Positions 24,418 to 34,034 of a stretch of DNA of 44,679 nt are shown here, piece after piece. The DNA is taken from IMG/VR virus record IMGVR_UViG_3300034418_006398, positions 1 through 44,679 of that record. The stretch is one strand, 5' to 3'. Position 1 is the stretch's first letter. Each line of letters opens with the position of its first letter. The notes beneath the pieces are model-generated. The model searched no databases and was not told where the DNA came from. It saw nothing but the letters and a program-made list of their open reading frames with translations. The position numbers and the translations under genes are program-made. Source of the DNA: a virus.

Positions 24418-26655
24418 ATGAATATCCTTGAGCAAGAAGACATCATCAAGGGACTTCCCGATCAAGCCCTGATGAAGGAGGCGTCAGCGCCCAGCGGACA
24501 GGTGCCGCAGTTTCTGGTGGTATCCGAAATCAAGCGCCGTAGCGATATGCGCAAGCGCTATCAGGAACAGCAACAACAGCCACAGGGCACTGTCAAAGAC
24601 CAGATCGTGATGGAGGCTATGGGTATTGGTGGCGTAATGCCCCCGCAAATGGCTCCTCAACAGCCTCCAATGGCGCCAGCAGGAGCGCCTCCGATGGGTG
24701 GCATGCCTCCTATGGCGCCCCCTATGCCGCAGGCAGGAATAGCATCTGCTCCGCAAGGAATGCCCCCTATGGGTATGGCGCAGGGCGGGACAGTAAAAAT
24801 GCAGACTGGCGGGATTACGAGCATGCCCGGATCTGGTGCTTTGTATGGGATACAGAAGCAGTACATTGACCCCCTTCTAGACAGGGCGCAGATTTTAGCC
24901 AGAACTGCGGGAATTAGTATTGAAGAGGCGTATCAGGCGCTTGTCAGGCAGGCTCAGATGAATATGCCTGATTATGGCATGCTGGGTCCGGCTGGCATGG
25001 GCGAACTGCCGTCACTAGCAGGGCTGGATAAGGCCGTGGGGGAAAAACTGCAAGACGCCTACGGGGCAATCCCAAAGTACTCCATGACTGATCCGTTGGG
25101 CGGGGTTAAATCTGCGGCTGAGTCGGTAGAGAGCTTTGTCGATAGTTTTCCGTATCAGTCTGCGTTGCAGAGGCCAAACTACAGCGCATTGTTGGGGCCG
25201 ACAGAGGCACGAAGGTCGGGTCGGGCGCCAGTCCCGATGGACGAAGAGCAGATGCGCACCGCAGAAGCGCAGTTAGATGCTCTTGACGGAATGCCCGTAA
25301 CGCCAGAAGACAGAAGCTTCAAGGGGATTACTCTCTCCGAAACGAGGCCGAAGCCGCAAGTCAAGCCGGCAAGCGAGATATATGCAGACTCCTCCCTCAA
25401 GAGGGGCATAGAGGCGCTCGGCGGCGCTATATCAGATGAGTTGTCAGCTACTCCATTAGCTCAATTTGACAGAGAGGCAAGTCAACGGATTCGCGAGGTG
25501 ATGGAGAAGGACGGCATAGGCGCCGCAATTGGCCAGTTTGGCAGAGAGGCCGTTGCATCCGTCATGCCTGCGGCAAGGACCGTGGTAGAGGGCGGAATCG
25601 CGCCGATCCTTGGCGCGGTGGGTGAGGGAGTAGCATATATTGCAGACACTCCAATTATCAGCGAGCCGGCAAGAGCACTCGACCAGCTTATTACTGGTTC
25701 TGTAGATGACCCATTAACCCTTGGTCAGATATTCGGATCTAAAGACGCCACTAAGCAGGGCAGAAGCCCCGTTCAGACTCAAGGAAACGGAATGCTTCCT
25801 GAGTACACGGATTACACAACACTGCTCCCTGCGGTTGCGGCAGACGAAGTTGCGGCTCAGTCCCCATACAGCCTTGAGTACCTTCAGCGACAGAACGCTA
25901 TTGCGGCGGCAAGGGAAGCGGCCAGAAACAGCACAAGCGTTTTTGATCGCGAGACGACTGACGGTGGGGCAGGCACAGCAACGACCAAGGGCGAAAGGAC
26001 TCCCGCAACAAGAGCGACAGATGCGGTTACTGCGTTGCCAAGAAACGACAAAAGCGCTCCGGACATGCCTGCTCTTGACTTCTCAGACCTAATAGCAGAA
26101 AGCAAGCAACAGGCTCTGGCCAACGCAATGATTCAGCTTGGCGCTGGCGTTGCATCTGGTGATGTGGCCAAGGGGCTGTCCGCCGCAGGCACTGCCGCCA
26201 TGCAGGGTACCTCCGACGCAAGGGCGCTGGATATGAAGCGCCGTCTGGCTGAGTACCAAGCTGGTCGCGAAGACATCCGCAGAGGCGACGAGGCAGATCG
26301 CTTTGAGCGCCAGATGAGCTTGCAGGAGCGCAAGCTGGAAGTCAGTGAGGAGCAGTTTGCCAGCACTCTTGATCAGGCAGATCGCAAAATTAGAGCTGAA
26401 ATCGAGAAGGGCGAGAGAGTCAACATGGGCCAGCTTTTTAGCTTTGTATCGGCACTTGTGAAGGAGTCGATGCCTGATCTGGCCCCAGAAGGCAAGACGA
26501 TGCGAGATGTAGTTAACAGCATGACAATGGAACTCCTGCAAAAATACGGGCCTCTGATGGACGTTGATGTGTCGGGATTGGCCGCCCCCAGCGGGACGCA
26601 GACTGGAAGCCGCAGTAGGGAAGACATCCTCGCTCAATACAATGTAGCTAACTAA
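24418..26655 (+). CDS. Internal virion protein, Pro/Met-rich N-terminus
   Basis: This 745-residue protein has an N-terminal helix (MNILEQEDIIKGLPDQALMK), a Gln run, then a disordered Pro/Met/Gly segment (residues ~75-125, MAPQQPPMAPAGAPPMGGMP). The middle carries predicted helices, and residues ~560-700 are charged coiled coil (RRLAEYQAGREDIRRGDEAD, QMSLQERKLEVSEEQFASTL). The LANAMIQLGAGVASGDVAKG segment recurs in phage ejection proteins. By order it corresponds to T7 gp15. Ejection function is inferred from context and composition. Confidence 0.6.
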   Translation: MNILEQEDIIKGLPDQALMKEASAPSGQVPQFLVVSEIKRRSDMRKRYQEQQQQPQGTVKDQIVMEAMGIGGVMPPQMAPQQPPMAPAGAPPMGGMPPMAPPMPQAGIASAPQGMPPMGMAQGGTVKMQTGGITSMPGSGALYGIQKQYIDPLLDRAQILARTAGISIEEAYQALVRQAQMNMPDYGMLGPAGMGELPSLAGLDKAVGEKLQDAYGAIPKYSMTDPLGGVKSAAESVESFVDSFPYQSALQRPNYSALLGPTEARRSGRAPVPMDEEQMRTAEAQLDALDGMPVTPEDRSFKGITLSETRPKPQVKPASEIYADSSLKRGIEALGGAISDELSATPLAQFDREASQRIREVMEKDGIGAAIGQFGREAVASVMPAARTVVEGGIAPILGAVGEGVAYIADTPIISEPARALDQLITGSVDDPLTLGQIFGSKDATKQGRSPVQTQGNGMLPEYTDYTTLLPAVAADEVAAQSPYSLEYLQRQNAIAAAREAARNSTSVFDRETTDGGAGTATTKGERTPATRATDAVTALPRNDKSAPDMPALDFSDLIAESKQQALANAMIQLGAGVASGDVAKGLSAAGTAAMQGTSDARALDMKRRLAEYQAGREDIRRGDEADRFERQMSLQERKLEVSEEQFASTLDQADRKIRAEIEKGERVNMGQLFSFVSALVKESMPDLAPEGKTMRDVVNSMTMELLQKYGPLMDVDVSGLAAPSGTQTGSRSREDILAQYNVAN

Positions 26656-26656
26656 C

Positions 26657-29600
26657 ATGGCCACAAGGGAAGAGCTTAAAAATGCGCTGGTAGACGCGCA
26701 TAAAGCGGGAGACTTTGAGGCCGCAGAGACGTTCGCCGGCATGATCCGCGGGAACGAGTTCGACCCAGAGACAACCGTTCTTGGCGCGACCGGAGAAATG
26801 CTGAAAGGCATTCCCCGTGGCGTGGCTAACAGTCTTATATCTACCGGCGAGGGCTTGTTCCAGCTCGCCGACGCCGGCCTGAATCTGGTCGGGCTAGAAG
26901 ATGCCATAGACGAAGAGGACGAAGATTATCTTCTGAATCTTGCTCGTCAGGGCCGAGAGGCTCTCAATGAAAGCGCTTTGGGCGTTGACCAACGATATCA
27001 GGACTCATTCGGCACCAAGTTTGGCGAGGGTCTTGGATCATTCTTTACCTTCCTTGGCCCCGGCCTGATCGGCAAAGCCGCAGGACTTACCGGAAAAGGA
27101 CTGAAAGCCGCCGAGCTTGGCGGTGCAGGCACGCTCGCGTATAGCGCCGGCGCTGGCGACCAGTCACAGAGAATCGCTCAGGCGCGGGCGCAGGGCATAG
27201 AAATTAGCCCTGAGACCGAGGACGCGGCTATCTTTATTGGCGCCGCCATCGGCTTGACCGAGCTAGCGCCCGTTGAACGATTGTTCAGGGGTCTGCCAGC
27301 GGACGTTGCCGGTCAGTCTCTCGCCAAGTCAATCATGCCCAGACTGATCAACGCGGCGAAGACAGGTGGCGTGGAGGGTGTGCAGGAGGTTACAGCCGGT
27401 CTCTTGCAGGACTTCACGGCTCGCGGACTGTATGACCCGAATACCCCGATTGGCGAATCAGCATGGGATGACCTGACTGTTGGTGGCGCAGTCGGTGCCG
27501 CCGCAGACCTTGTTGTTAACTATGCGGCAGGAAGACGTAAGTCAGCACTAAACCAAGCCGCCCTAGAGGAAGAGCGCCGGCTTAGAGAAAAAGAAGCCGC
27601 TGACGAGCAAGCACGCAGGGAGGCGCGGTCAGCGCCGGCAGTTGAGGAGGAGGTCGATGTAATTAATGTCGAGCCTGCTACCGTGCCGTTTACGACCACA
27701 GGGAAAGATGGTGCGCCTATCGTCGAGCAGAGACTTGCTGGCGGCAACCCATACAAGGCGACAGCAATTGCCATATCAGGCAGGATGGGATCATCTTTTC
27801 CCATGTACGAAAGTTTTGCTTTGGAGCAGGTGGGGGCGGAGTCCACTATCGTCGTGGACAGCCAAGGCAAGCAATACGGGCCTGAGTATGCCGACCCGAG
27901 GGAGGCAATACAGCTTGCAGGCGCCTTAAACGAGCAGGTGCTAGAGCAATCTCTGGAGCAGAATAATCTCCTTGCTATCAGCGAGATGGATGCGCGTCTT
28001 GATGACGATCAAAAACGGTCTCTGCTAACGCTTGGCCGTCAAGTTCTTGGCGCGGACAGGACTACATATAACAAGTCAGCAGTAGATTATGCCGCCGGGA
28101 CAATCGCAGAAGAGGGATTTGCGGATGATCTGACAGCCCAGCAGGCCATGGAGGCTGGCGTCAAGCCCAAGGATATGACCGCCTCGCAGAGGTTGAATGC
28201 GGCCAGAATCAAGAAGGGCCTGCCGGAGACGGACAGGTTCTCCATATCCGAAGTGCGCAGGGCGCTTGGGGATAACGTCGGGCGCCTTGCTGAGTTTGAG
28301 TCGGGCGCATCTGAAGTTGATACGTTGCGAGCCATGCAGAAAGATGGCGTGCCAATGATCAGCATAGATCGTGACGGCGTATCGACGGGAACCATAAACT
28401 CCAGACCGGCAACCGCTCAAGAGAAAGACGCGGCTCGCAGTGCGGGTAAACGCGCCCCGAACAGGGTGAAGTTCACTAGCATGCGGGACGCAATGAATTA
28501 CGCGGCCTTTGTTAACCAGCGCAAAGGCGGTTCTTTCATTAGCAGTTCTGAGCTGTTTGGCGAAGAGGATCTTAGCAGGGAGAAGTTTGAACAGCTCCTT
28601 GCGGCTAAAAACATCGACATGGGGTATATGTCCCCAGAGATGCGGCAGATTGCCCAGCGCTACACGGGCAGAAAGCTACGCCGCGACCAGTCCATCAATG
28701 ACCTCACAAAAGAAGAGCGGCAGTTGCTTTATTACAAGCTACGGCAGGCTCCTCGCTTCAACAAACCCACCCAAGTGCCTCTCTTTGAGGTAAAGCCATA
28801 CTCCCCCGCGCAACTACAGTTGGCTGTGGATCATCTGCGCGAGCAGGGTTCTGACATCCCTAGAGCGGCCTTTGAGTTCCGTGGCGTTGAAATCAAGCCA
28901 GCGGCCTATGAGAAGGTGGTCAAAAAAGCCAGAGAAATCGCCTCTCCGGCGCCATCTGTTGCTGTTGAAGAGTCAGAGATACTGGCGCTCCCGGCTCCAG
29001 ACCAGCGTCGTCAGGCAATGGCAAAGGCAATCTCAGACCGACTCACGGCTATGGGTCTGGCTGGCGACATAACCGCAAAGCTGGTTGATAGAGTCAGACT
29101 CGCTCGGGTTGACGCAGAGGGCAATATAACCTTTGTTGAAGACCCTAGAAGCGAAAGGAGTAGAGGCGCATACAACCCCGCCGGCAGGGTCATGCAAGTC
29201 AGCATTGACACCATCATGGAAGAGGTTGGCCCCGACGCAACCGACGCAGAGCTTGAAGCGGCCATACTCGGCACGTTTAACCACGAAACAATCCACGCGC
29301 TACGCGCATTAGACCTGATCACTCAGGAGGAGCTGGAGCTTCTTGAGCGTGTCGCCAGACGATACAAGCCCGTTAACGCTCGCGGCTATGAGGCCGGCGA
29401 GACCTTTGTTAAGTATGCGGCAAGGCAATACAGCAACCTCAACCCCGTCCAGCAGATGGAAGAGGCCATTGCGGAGCTAATCAAGTACGGCTACCAAAAC
29501 AAGCTGATCGATGACCGTGGCAATCCCGTCAAGCTGGGCGGCAAGCCAAGGACGCTGATGCGCCGCATCATGGATTTCTTCAAGCAGATGGTCGGCTTTA

Positions 29601-32600
29601 CCCGAGGCGTAGAAGCCAGAAACTTCAGCGACTTCCTGCGGCGTCTGGAGACCGGAGAGGTCGGAGCGAGAGAGCGCGGCGAGATACGAACGCTATACCA
29701 GACCGAGCGGCAGGCAGGAGTCGTCCCAGAGCGGGCTATAACCGGGACTGCTGTTGTTGCTGACACGTCACAGAGAAAGCCGCAGGCTGTCGGCGACCAA
29801 CCAACATTAGTAGCGGAAGAGGAGCTGGCGGAGGGAGAGTTGCTCGACCGTGTTCCTCTTGACACATCTGTCGATATCATTGAAGTCGTTTCCGGAGCAG
29901 AACAGCCGCCCAAGCTGAAAGGCAAGAAAGCAGTTGCAGGATACTTACAGCGGCGAACGCTGGAGCGCCTTGGTGGCGTGCCGCGCAATATCAACAGAGA
30001 GGCAGACCGCGAGGCTATCGCGGACGATCTGGCGCGTGAGGCGATCTTTGAATACGAAAACCAAGAGAGCGCCGTAGAGTGGTACAACGAGACTATCGAC
30101 AAGACGATTGAGATGCTTGCCGAAGTCCATCCGGAGATCAAGACAGACCCCGGTTCTCGGGCGGCGTTCCTGATGTCGCTAGCCATAACATCTCAGAACC
30201 TAGCGGTGCCAGACAATCTTGCGCTCGCGGAGCAGGCGTACAACTACTACAAAAAGAACGGCAAGTTCAAGGAAGAGGGTAAGGGCGACAAGAAAAAGTC
30301 GATGGAGGCCAACTTCAAGAAGGCGAACAAGCTACTGGCTAAGATGACCCCCGTTGAGATCGAGCAGTTCCTGCGCACGGAGTTCTTGGTCAAAGACCTC
30401 AACAAGGCGAGCAAAGCGCTTTTGGGCAAGCAAGCGGACACCGGAGAGCTGGCCGCAAACACCGTATATGGGTCGGCTATCTTTGGGCCGAAGATCGGCA
30501 ACGGCTTCTACACCAATCTGCGCGGCGACTTCAGTCCTGTCACGATGGACATGTGGTTTATGCGCACGATGGGTCGCCTTGCGGGAACGCTGACGGGTAC
30601 ATCAAAGACCAAGCTCGACAATGCTTACAAGCGATTTGCAACCGCCGTTGGAAAGAAACGTGTAGTCAAGGACGCCATTGAGCGCCAAGCCAGAGAGGCG
30701 AAGAGTCAGCACGAAAGCGATTACAGAAAGTATGCGGCTGAGTTCAAGTCAGGCAAGCGGGAGAAGAGCGAGAAAACGCTTGCGGCTGAAAACCTGATCA
30801 AGCTGTTAGACGGCACAAATGATGTGCCGATGAATGGCACCCACAGGAACCAGCTCAGAGATATCACATACAGGGCGATACAAAAGTTTGAGGACGCCAC
30901 AGGCGTCTCGATTGAACCGGCGGCATTCCAAGCCCTGATATGGTATCCTGAGCAGGATTTATACAAATCACTCGGGGTTAATCTACGACATGTTAGACAA
31001 GACTATGCAACCTCAACAGAGCAGTACCTTACCAAGCTCGGAGTTGACCGAGGCAGAATCAAGCGAGCCAAGGATCGGGTTCGGCGCCGCGCAGAGCGAG
31101 GACCAGATGGAGTTCGACGCGATGCAGATGTCGGAGGCCGAGATAGACGCGGGGCTGGACGGCTTGATAGCGCTCTTTCGGAAACAGAACAGCTAGAAGA
31201 TCGTTCAGCTCGCCAGATCGACCCAGTCAAGGTCGAGAAGGCGGTTCAGCAGAATCTCGACGCAATCAACCAGACTCAGGGACCGCCGCGCTTTAGCGTC
31301 AAGGCATCCCCAGAGGCGCAGTATATTGGCCGCAACCCAGAGGCGGCACTTGTTCCTGATGAGCAGTTATACGACCAGCCGGAATACTCCCCGGCGGCTC
31401 AGTCTGCTATTGACAAGTTAACAACAGGTCCAGAGCAAGAACAAGCGAATGGCAAGGTGTATATGCAGGTCACGGGTTCTGGCCCGATTGGCACCATGCT
31501 GACAACCTTTAAGCAGTTGGCACTGAACCGATACGCCGGTCTGGAAAAGTACTACCAGAAAGTGCCCATGCTGAGGGAGCTGGAGGCAGACTCCAGCGCC
31601 ATAGCCGCCGCGCTATTCGCCGACCGGTCTAGGGGTATTCTGGCCTCCGCAATCAAGCAAGGCGTCCCCGTTTATGAAAACGGCCTGACAAAGGTTGTGG
31701 ATTTCTATTACGGCGACAAGAAATACAACGGCCTGATTGACGTAATGTCGCTCATCTACAACAAGGAGGTGGGTGATCTGCGTAAGCTGGCGCAAGCATA
31801 CGCAATCGTCAAACGCGCTGACTACCTTAAAACAGTTGAGTACAAGAAGAAGGTGGCGGGCAAGGTCAAGACGATGGTCGGCAAGGAAACGCCGGTAGAC
31901 GAAAAGACTCGCGCAGAAATACTTGCCGCAGTTGACGCCTTGACGGATGTCAATGGATACAACCCCGTCACTGAATGGCACGACGTATGGCAGGCGTACA
32001 ACAACAAAACCATCGACTTTTTAAAAGCAACCGGCATTCTAAACGACGAGACCGCAGACCAGTGGCAGAAGTCGGCTTATGTCCCGTTTTACCGCCAAGC
32101 GCAGGGCGACAAGAATGTGCCGAAAGTGGCGACGGGGGTGTTCGGCGACCTGACTCACCTCTCCAGCTTCAAGGAGTACAAAGGTAGCGAAAAGGCGGTC
32201 GATATCGGCCTGATTGAATCTATATCCTTAAACCTGAGCGCCGCCATCGAAATGGGCATGCGCAATGTGGCACAGCAGAGAATCGCTAGGGATATGCAGG
32301 CGCTTGGCCTTGCGAGACAGGTCGGGCTGAAGCAAAGTGTCCCGAATGGGGTGAAGTTCAAGGTGAACGGCAACCCCGTCCAGTTTGAAATAGATGACAA
32401 CCTGATCTACAGCTCAATGGAAACACTGGGCGGTGGTGTTGTCACTGACATCTTAACCAAAACGCTTGGCTTTCCGAGCATGGTATTGCGAGAGACGATC
32501 ACGCGAGACCCCGGCTTTATGATTGCCAACCTGATGCGAGACACGTTTTCCACTTTCGTCACGTCAGGCTCTAACTTCATACCGGTTATAGACAGTCTCC

Positions 32601-34021
32601 GAGGTTTAGGCGATGGCATGGAGCGCCTTGAGCGCGTGGGTGTTGTGGGGGGCTACGACTACTCCAGAGATCCAGACGATGTAGTGAAGTTTTTCGCCGA
32701 CGAGTCAAACCGCAGGGGTATCGGCCCTGATGGGAAGCGCGGCGGTCCCTTGGGAATGTTCACAACGCTGTGGCGCTGGGCTGGCGAAGCAACCACTGCG
32801 TCAGACGCCGCCACCAGAAACGCCGTATACAATGACGTGCTTGCCAGAACGGGCAATGAGGCTGAGGCCGCATTCCAAGCGATGGAGATCATCAACTTCT
32901 CCAGACGTGGCGCACACCCGCTGGCTCGCGTCATCACTGCGGCGATACCGTTCCTTAACGCTAGGTTCCAAGGTTTGGATGTATTTGCGCGTGCGGCTAG
33001 CGGCAACTATTCAGCAGTAAGGAATCCTCGCGGCAAGACGCTACAGAAGTTCGCAACCAGAGCCTTGTTGCTGTCTGGTATTAGCGGCATCTATTACATG
33101 CTGGTCAGTGACGATGATCAGTATAAGGAGCAGTCAGACGAAGTCAGGGATAACAACTGGTTGCTCCCGACATCTGCCGGCGTACCTGTCAAGATCCCTA
33201 TCCCGTTTGAAGTGGGTCTGCTGTTTAAGACAGTTCCCGAAACCATTATGGCCGCAACGATTGGCGAAAAGACTGCCCCAGAGGTCAGGGAGACCATCAC
33301 GCGGGGCATCGTTTCGACACTGGAGATCAACCCGCTAGGCGCTCAGGCTGTGGCGCCGATTGTAGAGGCGAGCCTTAACCATAACTTCTTCACAGGAAGG
33401 GCCATCGTTCCGTACTACATCGATCAGAAGATTACGGGCGGGTTACAGGATTCTGCCGGCACCACGGAGATGGGTAAGTACATTGGGCAGGCGCTCAACA
33501 TCAGCCCCATGAAAGTAGACCACGTCATGTTCGGATACACCGGAACGATTGGTGGGTATGTGCTGAATTTAATTGATCGCGGGATGAAGTCGGAGTTCGT
33601 GCAGGGCGAAGACGCGCCACTGCCTCCATCCAAGAATGTGTTTGAGTTCCCGCTGTGGCGCAGGTTCTTTGGCCAAAAGGAGGGGTCTGGTCTGAGGGAG
33701 GATGCATATCAGCTCTATGACGAGATAACCACCGTGGTTAATACGGTCAACAGGCTGAAGAAGGATGGGCGAGCAGAGGATTTAGAGGCTTATCTGGCCT
33801 CCAGACGCCACTTGTATGATCTGAAAGACCCTGTATATTCCGTCAAAAGAAAACTGGACGCAGTCAGAGATCAGAAGCGCAAGGTGATCAATTCCAGTTT
33901 GGACCCCGATCTCAAGCGGGAAATGATTGATGACCTTGACGCGCAGTTGAATGAGTACCTGAAGGTGGTCACACGACTGAAGGAGGCGGCAGACCTTCCG
34001 TTCATCGAAACAACATTCTAA
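26657..34021 (+). CDS. Giant polyvalent ejection protein with zinc metallopeptidase motif
   Basis: This 2454-residue protein ends the ejection block. Its N-terminus (MATREELKNALVDAHKAGDF) and the following Gly/Ala-rich hydrophobic region resemble other phage polyvalent proteins. H876-E-T-I-H880, with a downstream E-E-A-I-A-E cluster at 935-940, forms a zincin active site. Residues ~1268-1310 (VYGSAIFGPKIGNGFYTNLR, then PVTMDMWFMRTMGRL) match a DUF7178-type domain. Residues ~1945-2110 (DPGFMIANLMRDTFSTF, INFSRRGAHP, PFLNARFQG) match LPD38. Domain numbers are from memory. The C-terminus is coiled coil. It is likely injected to cross the envelope, like T7 gp16. Around 31070-31200 the coding signal shifts frame (see findings). 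Confidence 0.7.
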   Translation: MATREELKNALVDAHKAGDFEAAETFAGMIRGNEFDPETTVLGATGEMLKGIPRGVANSLISTGEGLFQLADAGLNLVGLEDAIDEEDEDYLLNLARQGREALNESALGVDQRYQDSFGTKFGEGLGSFFTFLGPGLIGKAAGLTGKGLKAAELGGAGTLAYSAGAGDQSQRIAQARAQGIEISPETEDAAIFIGAAIGLTELAPVERLFRGLPADVAGQSLAKSIMPRLINAAKTGGVEGVQEVTAGLLQDFTARGLYDPNTPIGESAWDDLTVGGAVGAAADLVVNYAAGRRKSALNQAALEEERRLREKEAADEQARREARSAPAVEEEVDVINVEPATVPFTTTGKDGAPIVEQRLAGGNPYKATAIAISGRMGSSFPMYESFALEQVGAESTIVVDSQGKQYGPEYADPREAIQLAGALNEQVLEQSLEQNNLLAISEMDARLDDDQKRSLLTLGRQVLGADRTTYNKSAVDYAAGTIAEEGFADDLTAQQAMEAGVKPKDMTASQRLNAARIKKGLPETDRFSISEVRRALGDNVGRLAEFESGASEVDTLRAMQKDGVPMISIDRDGVSTGTINSRPATAQEKDAARSAGKRAPNRVKFTSMRDAMNYAAFVNQRKGGSFISSSELFGEEDLSREKFEQLLAAKNIDMGYMSPEMRQIAQRYTGRKLRRDQSINDLTKEERQLLYYKLRQAPRFNKPTQVPLFEVKPYSPAQLQLAVDHLREQGSDIPRAAFEFRGVEIKPAAYEKVVKKAREIASPAPSVAVEESEILALPAPDQRRQAMAKAISDRLTAMGLAGDITAKLVDRVRLARVDAEGNITFVEDPRSERSRGAYNPAGRVMQVSIDTIMEEVGPDATDAELEAAILGTFNHETIHALRALDLITQEELELLERVARRYKPVNARGYEAGETFVKYAARQYSNLNPVQQMEEAIAELIKYGYQNKLIDDRGNPVKLGGKPRTLMRRIMDFFKQMVGFTRGVEARNFSDFLRRLETGEVGARERGEIRTLYQTERQAGVVPERAITGTAVVADTSQRKPQAVGDQPTLVAEEELAEGELLDRVPLDTSVDIIEVVSGAEQPPKLKGKKAVAGYLQRRTLERLGGVPRNINREADREAIADDLAREAIFEYENQESAVEWYNETIDKTIEMLAEVHPEIKTDPGSRAAFLMSLAITSQNLAVPDNLALAEQAYNYYKKNGKFKEEGKGDKKKSMEANFKKANKLLAKMTPVEIEQFLRTEFLVKDLNKASKALLGKQADTGELAANTVYGSAIFGPKIGNGFYTNLRGDFSPVTMDMWFMRTMGRLAGTLTGTSKTKLDNAYKRFATAVGKKRVVKDAIERQAREAKSQHESDYRKYAAEFKSGKREKSEKTLAAENLIKLLDGTNDVPMNGTHRNQLRDITYRAIQKFEDATGVSIEPAAFQALIWYPEQDLYKSLGVNLRHVRQDYATSTEQYLTKLGVDRGRIKRAKDRVRRRAERGPDGVRRDADVGGRDRRGAGRLDSALSETEQLEDRSARQIDPVKVEKAVQQNLDAINQTQGPPRFSVKASPEAQYIGRNPEAALVPDEQLYDQPEYSPAAQSAIDKLTTGPEQEQANGKVYMQVTGSGPIGTMLTTFKQLALNRYAGLEKYYQKVPMLRELEADSSAIAAALFADRSRGILASAIKQGVPVYENGLTKVVDFYYGDKKYNGLIDVMSLIYNKEVGDLRKLAQAYAIVKRADYLKTVEYKKKVAGKVKTMVGKETPVDEKTRAEILAAVDALTDVNGYNPVTEWHDVWQAYNNKTIDFLKATGILNDETADQWQKSAYVPFYRQAQGDKNVPKVATGVFGDLTHLSSFKEYKGSEKAVDIGLIESISLNLSAAIEMGMRNVAQQRIARDMQALGLARQVGLKQSVPNGVKFKVNGNPVQFEIDDNLIYSSMETLGGGVVTDILTKTLGFPSMVLRETITRDPGFMIANLMRDTFSTFVTSGSNFIPVIDSLRGLGDGMERLERVGVVGGYDYSRDPDDVVKFFADESNRRGIGPDGKRGGPLGMFTTLWRWAGEATTASDAATRNAVYNDVLARTGNEAEAAFQAMEIINFSRRGAHPLARVITAAIPFLNARFQGLDVFARAASGNYSAVRNPRGKTLQKFATRALLLSGISGIYYMLVSDDDQYKEQSDEVRDNNWLLPTSAGVPVKIPIPFEVGLLFKTVPETIMAATIGEKTAPEVRETITRGIVSTLEINPLGAQAVAPIVEASLNHNFFTGRAIVPYYIDQKITGGLQDSAGTTEMGKYIGQALNISPMKVDHVMFGYTGTIGGYVLNLIDRGMKSEFVQGEDAPLPPSKNVFEFPLWRRFFGQKEGSGLREDAYQLYDEITTVVNTVNRLKKDGRAEDLEAYLASRRHLYDLKDPVYSVKRKLDAVRDQKRKVINSSLDPDLKREMIDDLDAQLNEYLKVVTRLKEAADLPFIETTF

Positions 34022-34034
34022 CTGGGGGCAATGA

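Noticed and set aside
26089-26907. Minus-strand open frame of 272 codons
   Set aside because: It crosses the boundary of two well-supported plus-strand genes, has Ser/Ala/Leu-rich shadow composition and no start signal.
29491-30186. Long minus-strand open frame of 231 codons
   Set aside because: It is antisense to the giant ejection gene, is Ser/Arg-rich in the way of shadow frames, and has no ribosome-binding site or neighbouring minus-strand gene.
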